Of a stretch of 64,000 nucleotides of DNA, positions 43,622 through 55,930 are shown piece by piece. Made by a program: the position numbers and the translations under genes. The notes below the pieces were generated by a model that had not been told where the DNA came from, made no database searches, and worked only from the letters and a program-made list of their open reading frames with translations. The stretch comes from Rhyacophila brunnea (taxonomy: Eukaryota; Arthropoda; Insecta; Trichoptera; Rhyacophilidae), in contig JAGYXB010000100.1 of the NCBI GenBank assembly GCA_022495005.1, positions 186,001 to 250,000 on the forward strand, in the 5' to 3' direction. Each line of letters opens with the position of its first letter. The first letter of the stretch is position 1.

Positions 43622-44917
43622 CGAGGGTGGGTCAATAATTCCTTAGAAAAAAGCATTAAAACAGTTTTTATTTTTGTATTTTTTTTTTATTTCTCAACAT
43701 TATCTCCTTGGAGCTCAATACACTTGGTTAGACGTTTCTCAATATTTTTAAACCGTCAGAAAAATAAGTTTTCGGAAGGTCCTCAAAATAAGCATTTGTC
43801 CGATCGATGACTTCTTCATTTGAAAAAAAACGTTGTCCACTTAGCCATTTTTAAGTTTGGGAAAAGGAAAAAGTCACTGGGGGCTAAATCTGGCGAATAC
43901 GGTGGTGGTCGACCAATTCGAACTTCAATTCTTCAATTTTAGCCATTGATCGTAAACATGTGTGAACACGGGCATTGTCCTGATGAAAGAGGATTTTTTC
44001 CTGTTTAAATGAGGCCATTTTTCTTCAATTTTGTTTTTTAGCTGGTCCAATAAAGATGCATAATAATCCCCTGTTATTTTTTTTCCTTTTTCCAAATAGT
44101 CAATGAAAATAATTTCACGTGCATCCCAAAATACAGTAGCCATAACCTTACCAGCTGATTTTACGGTTTTCGCCTTCTTTGGACATGGTTCGCCTTTCGC
44201 AATCCACTGCTTTGACTGTTCTTTCGTCTCGGAGTATAGTGGTGTATCCATGTTTCATCTACAGTCACAAAGCGACGAAAAAATTCATCCGGATTGCGTT
44301 GTATGAGCGACAACAGGGCTTTAGAGGCCACCACCCTATTGCGTTTATTGTCGACTGTGAGCAAACGCGGCACCCATCTTGTAGAAATATTTTTCATGCC
44401 CAATTTGTCATGTAAAATAGAAATGACGCTACCTTTTGAGATCCCTGTAACCTCAATTATCTCACTCAACTTTAATCTTCGGTCACTTAACACCATATCA
44501 TGGATTTTATTGATCATTTCTGGTGTAGTCACCTCTACAAGACGTCCTGAGCGTGGTTCATCCTTTGTTGATGTACGACCACGTTTAAATTCATTTAACC
44601 AGTTATAAATAGTTGCAAGTGAAGGAGCAGATATGCCGTGAACTAAATCCAACTCATTTTTTATTTCCTTTGCTGTTAACCCTTTTATATTAAAATGTTT
44701 AATAACAGCTCTAAACTCAATTTTCTCCATTTTCCATTTTTCCATTTTCACAAGCAATTTTTTTTTTAAATGTACGAGAAACACACAACAACCCGACCAA
44801 TCTGATTGAAACTTCGCAGCATACTGAATCGGTAGTGCCGCTGCATGAAAACAAACCGCTTACAATACTAGTCGCGCCACCTGTCGGCTTTTCTAAGGAC
44901 TTATTGACCCACCCTCG
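43622..44917 (-). mobile_element. mariner transposon copy 2
   Basis: A 1296-bp element with the same CGAGGGTGGGTCAATAA inverted ends and TA at 43620-43621 and 44918-44919. Confidence 0.96.
43687..44745 (-). pseudogene. mariner transposase, nearly intact
   Basis: The best-preserved transposase in the window. The N-terminal DNA-binding half is open from ATG 44743-44745 (a second in-frame ATG follows) through VTVDETWIHHYTP. I see two single-base losses, one C in ACTATACTCC(C)GAG near 44233 and one A in the A run near 43995. All three catalytic blocks remain: VTVDETW, HQDNARVH and YSPDLAPSDFF. Unlike copies 1 and 3, it keeps the ancestral GCGAAAGGCGAACC stretch at about 44188-44201. The frame closes at 43687-43689. 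Confidence 0.93.
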
Positions 44918-44919
44918 TA

Positions 44920-45522
44920 ATATGAAAATAGTTATCTAAACATCGTAAGACTGTAATTGGGAACCCGAGAGAACAAGTTCTTAAGTGTGTTACTGTAAAC
45001 GGTGTCATTGTATGTTGTTTGTGTTTTTATTTGGTTTTTCTCACATAAAATCAAATAAACACACAATTGTATAGTGAGTGATTTAATAAAAATATATTCG
45101 ATAATTTCGATTCCTGCATCCAAGAGAATACCATTATTTTCGGTTACCCATCGTTAGTCTTATTTTTACGGACACTTTGCTACTGGTCTAAAGTGAATCA
45201 TATTAGTGAAAAAATATATTACGTCGAGTTCTACCGGCAAACTGGATGTTTTTCGATATGTAGGTATACAAATAAATAAAAACACTATAATATAATACTG
45301 TCTTGTACTCACATACTAATAATATTATAATTATTTTATATGCATATGCATGAATTGCTACATTGTGTCACGAACCTGCATCGGAGCATAAAGCGATCAC
45401 AAGGTCGCGTCATATTTCTTTACACCAGACTTTAACCACATAATAAATTGATGGGGTTGATTCGCAATCGGTACGGTTATACCACACTGTCGCATCCTTT
45501 GGCGAAATCCTAAGTACATATT
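44920..45522. other. Unannotated stretch
   Basis: No gene or repeat recognised. Confidence 0.5.
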
Positions 45523-45830
45523 GTCACCTTACTATTAATACCTCGTAAGTCCGATATTATGGGAGGTTTGTTCGACAAAATTTAATCAAAAAAAACATTT
45601 TAAATCATATCAAAACCTCAGTTCTCTAAACTAGTATGCTGTACTCCTATTGACAAATTTTAAAAACTCGTAGGTCTCATGGAACCTCGTAAAACCTCGT
45701 ATTTCACAACCAGTGTTAGCTGATTCATCGATTAGAGAGGTGTTTAAATATTATCTTTATTACGAGTTTTCCTTTTCCTCAACATTCTTCTCAAACAGAC
45801 TTACGAGGTTTAAATAGAAATTTCACGATA
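45523..45830. mobile_element. hAT-like MITE family R copy 2
   Basis: Inverted relative to 41102-41410. It shares GTCACCTTACTATTAATACC, TTGTTCGACAAAATTTAA, ATATCAAAACCTC and CTCAACATTCTTCTCAAAC. The right terminus is degraded (TTTCACG for GGTGACG). Confidence 0.78.
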
Positions 45831-45930
45831 TCCTTCCACGTGAAGCGCTATTCGTGATCACATCTATCACCAAGAACTGATGCATTCTCTCAGGAACGAA
45901 AGTATTTGTGACGTGGATCCTATTCACAGT
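45831..45930 (-). pseudogene. Short LINE fragment
   Basis: Similar to 13309-13445 (CGTGAAGCGCTATTCGTGATC against CATGAAGCGCCTCTTCGTGATC). A LINE C-terminal piece. Confidence 0.5.
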
Positions 45931-46477
45931 AATATTTATATCTTTCAAAATATTCATATTTAGTTTTAATTGTTGGAAGTTTGCTATACAGAAACCTATA
46001 TTTCTTGACGGTTCACATGCTTAAAATAGAATTGCAAATAAGTTGAGTTTTATTATAGCTATATTTGGATACGTGGTAAAACCGAATGTCCAAAAATAAA
46101 GCCACGCGGAGCTTTCCGTTTCGAGCGTCGGAGAAAAGCTTCCGAAGTCGGTATCATTTTACCTCAAAGATTTGTAAAGATCCACTTCCCGAGTTTACGT
46201 TTTCAACTTTAACGGATCACGTTCGGCGATTTTACACCTCAGCTTAAATTTGTGGAAGTTTACGCGCTTTTTCCTTGCGAGTGAGATTGATCTGGTACAT
46301 CCGATATGTTTGCAATGTAGATAATGCCACTTTTTCGATGTTATAAAGTAAGCATTTTATTACAAATAAGATTTAACTAAATTCGTACTCTTTGTATTAC
46401 AATACTTAGACTCAAATTAATTAAATCCATTTAGTTATTTATCTTACAGTTTCACAAAGTTCATAATATGTTCAAAT
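45931..46477. other. Unannotated stretch
   Basis: 46080-46310 is a less AT-rich, unique patch without a long open frame. Confidence 0.4.
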
Positions 46478-46765
46478 TGCTTCGGATGTTGATATATCCC
46501 ACCTACGTGAGGATGAGTATAGGTGGACGTTATTTTATAAATTCTTAAAATAGGGGTTTGTACGTAATTTATATTTTTTTGTATTCACACTTTTCTACTG
46601 TTTAATAACTTAATACTGATCTACTCGTATCTCTTTTTAATGTACCTAATATTTACGGTTTTAATAATATTTATTTATGTCTAAATGTCATGTTCTGAAC
46701 GTCTTAAATTAATAATTTGTAATGTTCACTATATGTAAAAATGAATAAAAGAATAAATAATTAAA
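46478..46765 (+). pseudogene. LINE 3' end (family K), degraded
   Basis: The TTCGGATGTTGATATATCCC...GAGGATGAGTATAGGTGGACG stretch repeats the K tail, followed by a 3' UTR matching 57400-57545 (GTCATGTTCTGAACG, TTCACTATATGTAAAAATGAATAAA). It ends in an A-rich AATAAA-type tail. Confidence 0.8.
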
Positions 46766-47015
46766 ATATTTAGGAAAGCAGCGAAGTGAAGAGATTTGGT
46801 TTTTTTCCTTTTTTTCTATATGACTTTTACTATCGAGATTTTTTAAAAATTTGAACGAAAACTACTGTGCATTAAGTTAAATTCAAAAGAAAAAATGTGC
46901 TGGTTAAGAAAAGTGCCTTGTTGGAAATCATTCCTTTACCAACAATGGATATTGCTGATTTGAATATGGGTAGTGCTTATGAGACCCCGTTGCTAAAACA
47001 CTGAAAAATTCAGTA

Positions 47016-47212
47016 CTGTTCGGTTATCAGGAATACAGCGGATTTTTTTTTTTTGAAAATACCCGATATACTGGATTATTTGTTAGTTTGGGTTAGTTTA
47101 GGTTAGGTTGGGTTAGGTTAGGTTAGTTTTGGTTAGGTTAACCTAATAAATAATCCAGTTTATCGGCTATTTTCAAAATGTGTTTTCTGCTGTAATCCTG
47201 ATAACCGAACAG
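47016..47212. mobile_element. TA-flanked MITE family H copy with TTAGG core
   Basis: Arms CTGTTCGGTTATCAGG...CTGGATTATTTGTTAG and the inverted CCTAATAAATAATCCAG...CCTGATAACCGAACAG surround about 50 bp of GGTTA/TTAGG-type repeats (47090-47145). TA at 47014-47015 and 47213-47214. 197 bp, non-coding. Confidence 0.9.
47090..47145 (+). repeat. Interstitial telomere-like TTAGG array
   Basis: About ten imperfect TTAGG/TTGGG units, the arthropod telomere unit, inside the family-H MITE. Confidence 0.85.
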
Positions 47213-47214
47213 TA

Positions 47215-47714
47215 CCAAAAATTCTTTGCAGCGCAAAGCGGTGGAATTTTGATGAATATTTTCTCATATTCATTGGAAAATGAGAACTATTTTCTCGAAA
47301 TTAGCCACTTTGTTTGTAGCTTTCCCGTGCAATAAATGTTATGTATAAACTTAACTTCTAAGCATATGATGCTTCAGGATTGTGGCTTAAAACTTTATAA
47401 GTTATGCAACTAAGTTGAATAAACTGACTTTGTACGTTTGTACTGAAATTATGTACTATTATACATTCAGAATAATCATTTTAAACATCCTCCGCCTGAG
47501 AATGGCTTACTTACTATCAGTTGGTTGAGGTGGTAATGATTAAATGAGTACAGGGTACATAATATATTAAGTTTAATAAGTAAAAATACTTAATTAAAAA
47601 TTGAGTTTGGAGTTTGTTTCATATCAACACACACCGTTTTATATATTATTATTTTAGTATAGTCCTTGTACACAATGTAAATAATGTCATTATTATTTTA
47701 ATAGTAACCGTATA
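47215..47714. other. Unannotated stretch
   Basis: No gene or repeat recognised. Confidence 0.5.
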
Positions 47715-47716
47715 TA

Positions 47717-49002
47717 CGAGGGTGGGTCAATAAGTCCTTAGAAAAGCCGACAGGTGGCGCGACTAGTACTGTAAGCGGTTTGTTTTCATGCAGCAGCACT
47801 ACCGATTCAGTATGCTGCGAAGTTTCAATCAGATTGGTCGGGTTGTTGTTTTTTATTTTCGTACATTTAAAAAAAAAAATTGCTTGTTTACAAAAATGGA
47901 GAAAATTGAGTTAAGAGCTGTTATTAAACATTTTATTATAAAAGGGTTAACAGCAAAGAAAATAAAAAATGAGTTGGATTTAGTTCACAGCATATCTGCT
48001 CCTTCACTTGCAACTATTTATAACTGGTTAAATGAATTTAAACGTGGTCGTACATCAACAAAGGATGAACCACGCTCAGGACGTCCTGTAGAGGTGACTT
48101 CACCAGAAATGATCAATAAAATCCACGATATGGTGTTAAGTGACCAAAGATTAAAGTTGAATGAGATAATTGAGGTTACAGGGATCTCAAAAGGTAGCGT
48201 CATTTCTATTTTACATGACAAATTGGGCATGAAAAAAGTTTCTGCAAGATGGGTGCCGCGTTTGCTCACAGTCGACAATAAACGCAATAGGGTGGTGGCC
48301 TCAAAAGCCCTGTTGTCGCCCATGCAACGCAATCCGGATGAATTTTTCGTCGCTTTGTGACTGTAGATGAAACATGGATACACCACTATACTCCCGAGAC
48401 GAAAGAACAGTCAAAGCGGTGGATTGCGAAGGCAAACCATGTCCAAAGAAGGCGAAAACCGTAAAATCAGCTGGTAAGGTTATGGCTACTGTATTTTGGG
48501 ATGCACGTGGAATTATTTTCGTTGACTATTTGAAAAAAGGAAAAACAATAACAGGGGATTATTATGCATCTTTATTGGGCCAGCTAAAAAACAAAATTGA
48601 AGAAAAACGGCCTCATTTAAACAGGAAAAAAATCCTCTTTCATCAGGACAATGCCCGTGTTCACACATGTTTACGATCAATGGCTAAAATTGAAGAATTG
48701 AAGTTCGAATTGGTCGACCACCCACCGTATTTGCCAGATTTAGAGTGACTTTTCCTTTTCCCAAACTTAAAAAAATGGCTAAGTGGACAACGTTTTTTTT
48801 CAAATGAAAAAGTCATCGATCGGACAAATGCTTATTTCGAGGACCTTCCGAAAACTTATTTTTCTGACGGTTAAAAAAAAATTGAGAAACTTCTAACCAA
48901 GTGTATTGAGCTCCAAGGAGATTATGTTGAGAAATTAAAAAAAAATACAAAAATAAAAACTGTTTTAATGCTTTTTTCTAAGGAATTATTGACCCACCCT
49001 CG
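47717..49002 (+). mobile_element. mariner transposon copy 3
   Basis: 1286 bp, the same CGAGGGTGGGTCAATAA ends, TA at 47715-47716 and 49003-49004. Confidence 0.96.
47896..48937 (+). pseudogene. mariner transposase, broken
   Basis: ATG at 47896, with the N-terminal half open to about 48345. One T is missing in GATGAATTTTTCG (VAL-stop instead of the RRF block). The GCGAAGGCAAACC one-base loss shared with copy 1 restores an overlapping frame, which stays open from about 48374 to 48748. The SPDLAPSD catalytic block near 48735 has lost several bases and reads LPDLE-stop, so the third catalytic aspartate region is destroyed. The terminal stop is also changed (GAAATTAAAA). Confidence 0.93.
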
Positions 49003-49004
49003 TA

Positions 49005-49329
49005 TTTTGAGAGTTTTGTGTAGCACCTCCTTCCAAAATCAAAAAGAAGTGTTATTTTTTTTCTTTTGAACTAGTAATAAAAGATCACATTGAAACAATA
49101 CCTCATTTATTAAATAAGGTATAATAAACAAGTAGAAATTACAATCCCATATTTAACCTGGGGAGACTGGTGGTTTTGGGTAGCCTCCAGGATAGGCGGA
49201 GCAAAATGAAGAGCATCAGCGCGCTGTAGTTACTAAGTAAAGAAGCATGCTGAGGGTAGCCTTCACTCTGCTTTGAAAGAAAAAGAGAATCTTGACAGGT
49301 AAAAAGTCCTAGCCGAGTAGAAGATTGGG
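49005..49329. other. Unannotated stretch
   Basis: No gene or repeat recognised. Confidence 0.5.
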
Positions 49330-49438
49330 TACAAGTCGGTTATGGGGAAGCCAGCGGCAAACACATTTTGAAAATAGCTGATATACTGATTATTTGTTAG
49401 GTTCGGTTAGTTTGGGTAAGGTTAAGTTAGGTAAGGTT

Positions 49439-49887
49439 AGTATCACTTACCTCCATTTTGCATGTGAATTCCAACTGTCACTTTGTGTTTTGTTATGGTT
49501 TTTTCGTCTGGATTCGGGATGGAAGGTGGATAATTAAGACACCGGAATTGTGAATAGAAGCGGCGAGTTTATTTACGTTAATATTATAATCGTTACATTT
49601 TTTATAATTAAATTTTTTAGAGGACGAAATCGGCGTGTTCACGATTTAGCTGTTTGTAGCGATCTGCGCGCCATCTTGTATTTTCGCTTTTCAACGAGAG
49701 CCGTTGGCGAAAGAAGGCGACGTTGCAACATCTCCAACGCTCAAAATTATGGCATTGTTGCCAGCAGATATTCAACATTATTTATTTTCGTAATCAGCGC
49801 TTTATTATTTGTTGGGTGTGATACCGATTCGGGCCTCTCAAGATACACAAAGACATCCCCAAATGGGGACCATACGGGGTTGTCACA
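49439..49887 (-). mobile_element. Unclassified 449-bp insertion, possibly a solo LTR
   Basis: Sits between two TTAG flanks (49435-49438, 49888-49891) in the telomere-like tract, although TTAG there could be chance. On the minus strand it begins TGTGACAACCCCG and contains AATAAA before a terminal third, like an LTR, but it ends GTGATA rather than CA. The 113-codon plus-strand frame inside has no recognisable domain. Confidence 0.4.
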
Positions 49888-49995
49888 TTAGGTTCGGTTG
49901 GGCTAGGTTTGGTAAACTTTTCATTCTTGAATTCATGAATTATGCCAAAATCGGCTATGACAATTAGCGCGGTTGCCGCCTAGCTTCCCCATAAC

Positions 49996-50726
49996 TAGGG
50001 AATCCAATCCCGAGCCAAAATTCTGATCCCGGGATTTCGGGATTACAATTTGACAATCCCGGGACTGGTACCGGGATTGTGCATTTTCTTCCATTGTTTA
50101 TATAAAATTTTTATATTTACAAATAACATTGATAATATCGATCAAAAATAAATCTAGTATAATTTTTTATACTATTTAAGACATTTATTGTCTTGGAAAT
50201 ATATAAGTATACCTAATGGAGTAAATAATATTTTAATATAAATAATAATGTGAATTTAATATGAGATTGCTGTTTCTGATAGTAAAGACTTAATGAATGG
50301 GTTAGCGAGATTTAAAATAGTAAAGCAAATCATGGTGTAATTATGGCCTTTCCGCTTCATACATCCAATTAGTCAGCCAAATATGAAACTGCCATAAAAC
50401 GTATGAGATCATGGTGGAATTACTTTGTTATTTGTGCGAAGCATTGTTTTTTTTCCAATCTTTCTCATTTTTATTAATTTATGTGAAAAAATAAAATGAA
50501 TCGGCAACTTGCACGTGGGTATAAATCAAACTTCATTCAAACTCAGTTTATTTCTAATGTAGTTATTTGTTATTAAAAGTATTTTTTCCGTTATATTTTC
50601 GTTTTTATTTTATTTTCCATAAAAATTGATAAAAAAATCAATCCCGAAAGTTTCGGGATTATGTTTATCAATCCCGGGATTCATAGGTATCGAAAATAGC
50701 TCGGGATCCCGGGATTGGAATCCCTA
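49996..50726. mobile_element. hAT-like element, family I copy 2
   Basis: 731 bp, ends TAGGGAATCCAATCCC, perfect 8-bp duplication CCCATAAC at 49988-49995 and 50727-50734. Collinear with 11146-13308 apart from the long foldback there. Non-coding. Confidence 0.94.
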
Positions 50727-50743
50727 CCCATAACCGACTTGTA

Positions 50744-51932
50744 CCAAAGGTTGAATTTCAAGGTGGTCATGATTCGCAATCATGATAGAATAACGGAGAA
50801 GAAGAATTTAACTTTGTTAATTCGATTTACGTAACTGGGTTACCGGTGCAATTGTATTAGTTCAATTATAAGCCACTTTATTATTGATTTACTTCTAAAA
50901 TGTACCTTCATACTCTTTGAAAAACTTTGTGGAAAAAAACAATTAGTTTTAAAAACTAAGTAACAAATTTCACGGGAGAAGATTTTAAACATAATATGAG
51001 GTTAATAATGTGAATATGAGGCTTGTGTTTATACAACGTTTAATTTTGGTTTTAAATTTATGTTTAAAATACTTCAATTATTTTTTTCCGGTTATCTGTT
51101 TAGGTCGTTAATCGTTTACCAACCAATGTTTTTGTTTTTTTTTGCAATCAGATACACTGGCTAAAATCCTTTTTCGATCGATGTAGAGATTTATGGTCGT
51201 CTAAAAAATGCAATATTATTTTCGCAAGCAGATAACAGGATAACACGCTGCCAAATAATGAAATTCTAAACAGGCGGAGCGAATAAATCAAACGCCTAAC
51301 TGATTACGGATTTGTTTCACAGTTTGTTCTGCTTTCCTTTGACGTTATCGTGGAGAATTTATAATGCGTCGCTAATCGATTTATTCACGACTGCGGGTGG
51401 AAGGAAGAGCCGGTTTTTATATGCGGATTCTTCCCCACTGGGGCGAATCGGGAACTAGGGACAACTGCTCATTATATGTAAATATTGTAATCAATATCTA
51501 TTTTAGCATGGATAAATGCTTTTGTCTTGATCTCCCGGTTAGATTCGTTACGAAAAATAGCACAGGCATAACGAAAAATAAAGTCACAAAAGTAGCACGG
51601 CTGCCAGAGACTCCAGTCGGCCGCGAACGGCGCTTCGGCAATTTATTTTATTTTCTTTAGAATTTGGACGATCAGCATTCAGAGAATCAGTAGGCAAAGC
51701 ATGTTCCATGTTCAATAATTTTAGCCGTCATGGTTTAAGTATTTTTTTTAATAAATACAAAAAAATATCTAACATGTTGGAATTAATTATTACCGTTGTC
51801 GGCGTCCTATTAATAAATCCCTATCGAACAGTAATATTTAATGCCGCGCATCACTGATAATGGAATATATTAATTTTTTCCCCCGCGTTTTTACAAAGTT
51901 GTAGATGCACATACCTTATTTTTAATTTGTTA
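50744..51932. other. Unannotated stretch
   Basis: 51260-51660 is less AT-rich and includes an 87-codon frame (51397-51660) without a recognisable domain. No repeats found. Confidence 0.4.
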
Positions 51933-51940
51933 GGTAGGGC

Positions 51941-52336
51941 CATGGCCCCCACATCCTGAAGCGGGCCCCCTTGCCATGATCTTCGGCGGGCCCCCTACCT
52001 GCTACTGAGGTTAAAGGCAGTCTGACATTGTACAGTGGCGTTTTCCAAAGAGTGTTCGAGGTCAATAAAATTCAGTGTACGTTTAGCGATTTTTAACAAA
52101 TTATGGAGACAAATTATTGACAACACACAATAACCAAATATTTTTCTACTATTATTGTAAAATGGTAATAACCCCGTATTAAAATAGCGCCGACTCAGGC
52201 GACTTTTTTACTATTAGAGTAAATTTAAGATGTGTGTTTATCTCAATTATGAGGTCGATCCGCCACGCCGGGCCCCTCCTGAACCCGGGCCCCTAGGCTA
52301 GAGCCATGTCTGCCCCTCCTCATTATGGAGGCCATG
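51941..52336 (+). mobile_element. hAT-like MITE family G copy 4 (most complete)
   Basis: Ends CATGGCCCCCACATCC and GGAGGCCATG. 8-bp flanks GGTAGGGC (51933-51940) and TGTAGGGC (52337-52344) match 7 of 8. Inner blocks are GGGCCCCCTTG and GGGCCCCTCCTGAACCCGGGCCCC. Non-coding reference copy for the family. Confidence 0.82.
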
Positions 52337-52344
52337 TGTAGGGC

Positions 52345-53889
52345 AGTACTAAGCGATTATTTAAAGCCTACCTTCTTTATAAGACAAATGAATTTAAATA
52401 ACCTAAACACATTTCAAATTAAAACAAAATTTACACACACACACACAAACACATTATATATATATAGGTACAGTATCGAATTCTATCAAATATTCTACTA
52501 ACATATGTAAAAATATGTTCTTTTGTATCGAATTTGAATTGATTTGTCTATGAGTTCCCAAAGCTGTCTACTTCATGACATGAAACGACTTATGCTTCCA
52601 ACAATAAAGCCTACCTACATTTACGCAAATTGTGTAATGGGTGTTTTGTTACGCACAGTGATCTGAGTTCCCAGCAGTATTGGATAAGAAGGCCGACCAA
52701 TAAAGTCGTATTTTATAGCGCAAATTCGATTCCTTTGTAAAATATCTATTTTTGTAAATGTTGTCTTTTTTAGTGAAATATTTTTTGCAAAAAAGTAAAA
52801 CATAATATGGTACTTATATTATGTTCAGTAAATTGCATAAAAGAAAAACTGAAGATGAAATCATGCAAATATGGCTTTACTAAGACATTTCCTTCAAGAC
52901 AACAACTTTCTTCAAGAGGCACCCTTCGCTACTAGAAAATTTATAGTATTTGACTTATTTTGTCAATGATATTAACACTGTAACATCTGATATAGTATAT
53001 ATTTCTTTCTTCCTTGTCGTTTCGGGTCTTCAATGGTTACATTGTGCCTAGTTACATCCTAGCTTTGTGAATTGCATTTCAGTCGGATATAGCTTCCGTA
53101 AAAATATGTACAAAAACCTTTTTTCATCGCACATGTATTGTACGACAACATTATTTAGGCAACAACAGGAAGTCGCTCTTATCGCGTATAGAATATTTCA
53201 CAGTGTTGTCATTTTTTGAGAAAACATATCCCGCGAAATTAGGTTTTAAGTTTATATCAATTCTATTCTCAGTAAGTTTATAAGTACATTGATTTATAAG
53301 TCTAATTATTGTTCAATAAATATCAATAGAATTTTTTTTTTTCAAATAATTTCACCTCTTAATTATTACTATTATATTAGGTTAATTAATACAGCGTAAT
53401 TATTGAATTTGGAAGGAAATGTATCATTGAACCCACATTAACTGATAATATTGCTGCAGGTATTTATTAATTAAATAACTAGAACACAAATTATGAGTAA
53501 AAAAGTAGAAGTGAAATATATAACATATTCAATATTATATTGATGACCCAATCACATGTTTTATAATTTACAAATGATGTCTTTATATCGTATTTTTAGT
53601 AAAATTGTTGTAGAAACACATACTGTGAAAATAATTTTCTATACATTAAATTATATCCACCTTACATAAATTTTAAAACAATATGTACCTACTTATCGGT
53701 TTAAAAATTAGGAAAATAATTAGGAAAAAATAGGATAATTCATTAACTAACTAATGATCATTTATACTTTATTATTATACGTCTAAAAATATTAATAAAA
53801 TAGATTACGATACACATAACTTTATAATATACAAACATAATTTCCAGTATTTGGGGAAATATTTCTAGTATTACAACACTGAATTTTGA
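52345..53889. other. Unannotated stretch with microsatellites
   Basis: An (AC)n run at about 52432-52452 is followed by (TA)n at about 52456-52467. 53150-53215 resembles 58250-58305 (AACAAGAAGTCGCT), part of family T. No gene recognised. Confidence 0.5.
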
Positions 53890-54180
53890 CATACCTGACA
53901 TGACAGGAACCCGTAAAATGAGCTTGTTGAAAGTATTGTATAAGCTCGCCTTTTAAGTACGACTTTTTTTCTTCTTCGCAATAAATCAAAAGTTTACTGA
54001 TAATAATTCGAATATCATTTCGTATTGTTTTAGACATCTTTTGAATATAAAAAGCTTCAAATTACGTAAATTGATAGATGCGTCCAATACGAAGTGTCAA
54101 AAATGTAATGAAAAATTTGGGGGCGTTCCTAATTTGAAACCGGAAATTCGATTAGCTGTACGTAGTTCACAGATTTGCCA
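53890..54180. repeat. Interspersed repeat family T copy 1
   Basis: Collinear with 58300-58600: TTCTTCTTCGCAATAAATCAAAAG, AAAGCTTCAAATTACGTAAATTGATAGATG, AAATTTGGGGGCGTTCC. Superfamily unknown. Confidence 0.8.
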
Positions 54181-54189
54181 CGTAGCCAA

Positions 54190-54373
54190 GATGAAGTTGC
54201 CGGACAATAGGCCTGTCTTCAAAAAACTTTGATTTCACCACGTCTCGGCTGCTCCCTACCACGATTCTCAGTCTATTAAGGGGTTTCCATGTTAGGTACT
54301 CGTGATTGGCTGTAGGCGGGAGATGGTCTGCTGACTTTGCGTATTCTTCGAGATCCTCATAAGCTAGATTCAA
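54190..54373 (-). pseudogene. Possible LINE C-terminal fragment
   Basis: The minus-strand frame contains YLTWKPLNRLRIVVGSSRDVV, resembling the W..LNRLRTGVGR block found downstream of the reverse transcriptase in Jockey-like insect LINEs. The zinc-knuckle-like CxC..H..C part expected after it is absent. Confidence 0.45.
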
Positions 54374-55464
54374 CCCCCATGCTAATAGTCATATTTATGT
54401 GTACTCCTACTAACAAAATAATTAATAGTAGATCGATTCCATTACTTAAAATCAACTTGTAAACGGTGAACCATTTTATTTACATATTTCGATACTGTGA
54501 TTGCAGACGGTTATAACCGCAGTTTTTTTTCTTTTTAAGTTTTTTTCCATAATATCTTCCAAATTATACATTCTTTGATGTGGCATAATTTTACAGTTGC
54601 AACTTTATTGGTCATAAAGTAACGTTAAAAGATATTTGCAATTGACCAAATGTGAAAAAAATTGATAAGGATATATCTGCTTAAAATGCAAGATAAATAA
54701 AACAACTTTTTAAAAGAAATGCTTTGAGGTTTGTGATGGAATGCTAATTCCACTTATTTTGATATAAAATACTTCAAAATATCTTATAAACTAACTCTTG
54801 TCAGACTGATTTGCTCTCCTGTAAAATTGTGTTAACAGCAATTTTATTATAACCGTTTTCCATCACAGTACCGATTTGCAGTAAAGCTTAATTTTTATTT
54901 TTTTGGTAACAATTAATGATATAAGTGGGAATAACATTTTATTATGTGCGTCAATCGAATTTTGATATTAAGTTTAATATCTTGGAAGAAATATGTCTAA
55001 ATATATACGGTGGCTCGGACTGATGAAAGAGAATGAATTTTCGGTGATAATAAAGATTTGAAGAAATTTATCGATAGGTCGTTACAAATGCCGTTAAAAT
55101 CGGCAATTATAAGGTGTAGTGGTAACGTTAACACGAAGTAAAACGATAACGAGTTCGCCACTGTTGCCTCCCTGTTTAGTGTGGCCACGAAGCCAGTCTA
55201 TATCCATATCGGAAGGCGCAAAGAAAGCGGCAGAAGGGAACAGGATATTGTATGATTTAGCACTCTCGCGGGGTACTTGGCAATTTGAATACGGTGAGAA
55301 GAAAAGGCGTTTATTTTTTTATACGAACGTGCGAGTGACGTCTGGCTGTGTTCCGGACAGGGACCGTGATACCGGGAAAAGCGTCAATCTCCTTATCACG
55401 GTATATTCTTAAGGTCGTGATATTTACTTTATAAAGTTAGTTATTCACGTAAATTATTATTTAC
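54374..55464. other. Unannotated stretch
   Basis: 55119-55412 is open for 97 codons and less AT-rich, without a recognisable domain. Confidence 0.4.
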
Positions 55465-55930
55465 AACGTTTTTATTAGCTTGTTTCTCCGGTGGTTCTTT
55501 GTCCAGTACAAATCTTGCAATCGATTTTCACTAACTTCCCGACTAGCTAGACATTTGAAACTTTTAGAATATATCAGAACAGGATGCCAATGCATTCTTT
55601 TAATACTTTTAGCCATCTTTAACCTGAATTCAATTAATTTTCAGTTCATTTTTTTTTATGGAAAGTTCTTTCAGAAAAATCCGTAAAAAGTAAAATACTA
55701 TTATTGGTTGCTAAGGGGGTGGTCCTAGCAACTAAATTATTAATATATACGTGCGTTACTATGGAAATCAAAATGAAATGTCAAAATGACATTTCAGTAT
55801 TTATTTGTTTGCTTGTTTTTTATTTACTTCATATCAAGTACAAGTTTGAGCTTATTAAACATAATAATTCAACAGAAAAATTGAAAACATTGTATATAAA
55901 AATTCTTTTTATCTTAAACTTAGTTATTTT
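55465..55930. repeat. Interspersed repeat family M copy 2 (inverted)
   Basis: The reverse complement matches 37391-37862, including the AAATGTCA...TGACATTT palindrome (about 55777-55795). Confidence 0.85.

Larger units (their letters stand above)
49332..50741. mobile_element. Family H element with two insertions
   Basis: Ends CAAGTCGGTTATGGGGAAGC and the complement of the same sequence, with TA at 49330-49331 and 50742-50743. The left arm carries GAAAATAGCTGATATACTG and a GGTTAGTTTGGGTAAGG telomere-like tract. The remainder is interrupted by an unclassified insertion (49439-49887) and by hAT-like element I2 (49996-50726). Confidence 0.87.

Noticed and set aside
44103..44608. Plus-strand open frames of 67, 78 and 104 codons
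   Set aside because: They are antisense to mariner copy 2 and mirror the frames antisense to copies 1 and 3 (765-1255, 48018-48386).
47090..47145. A chromosome end, from TTAGG repeats
   Set aside because: The arrays are under 100 bp, imperfect, and lie inside TA-flanked inverted arms at several internal places.
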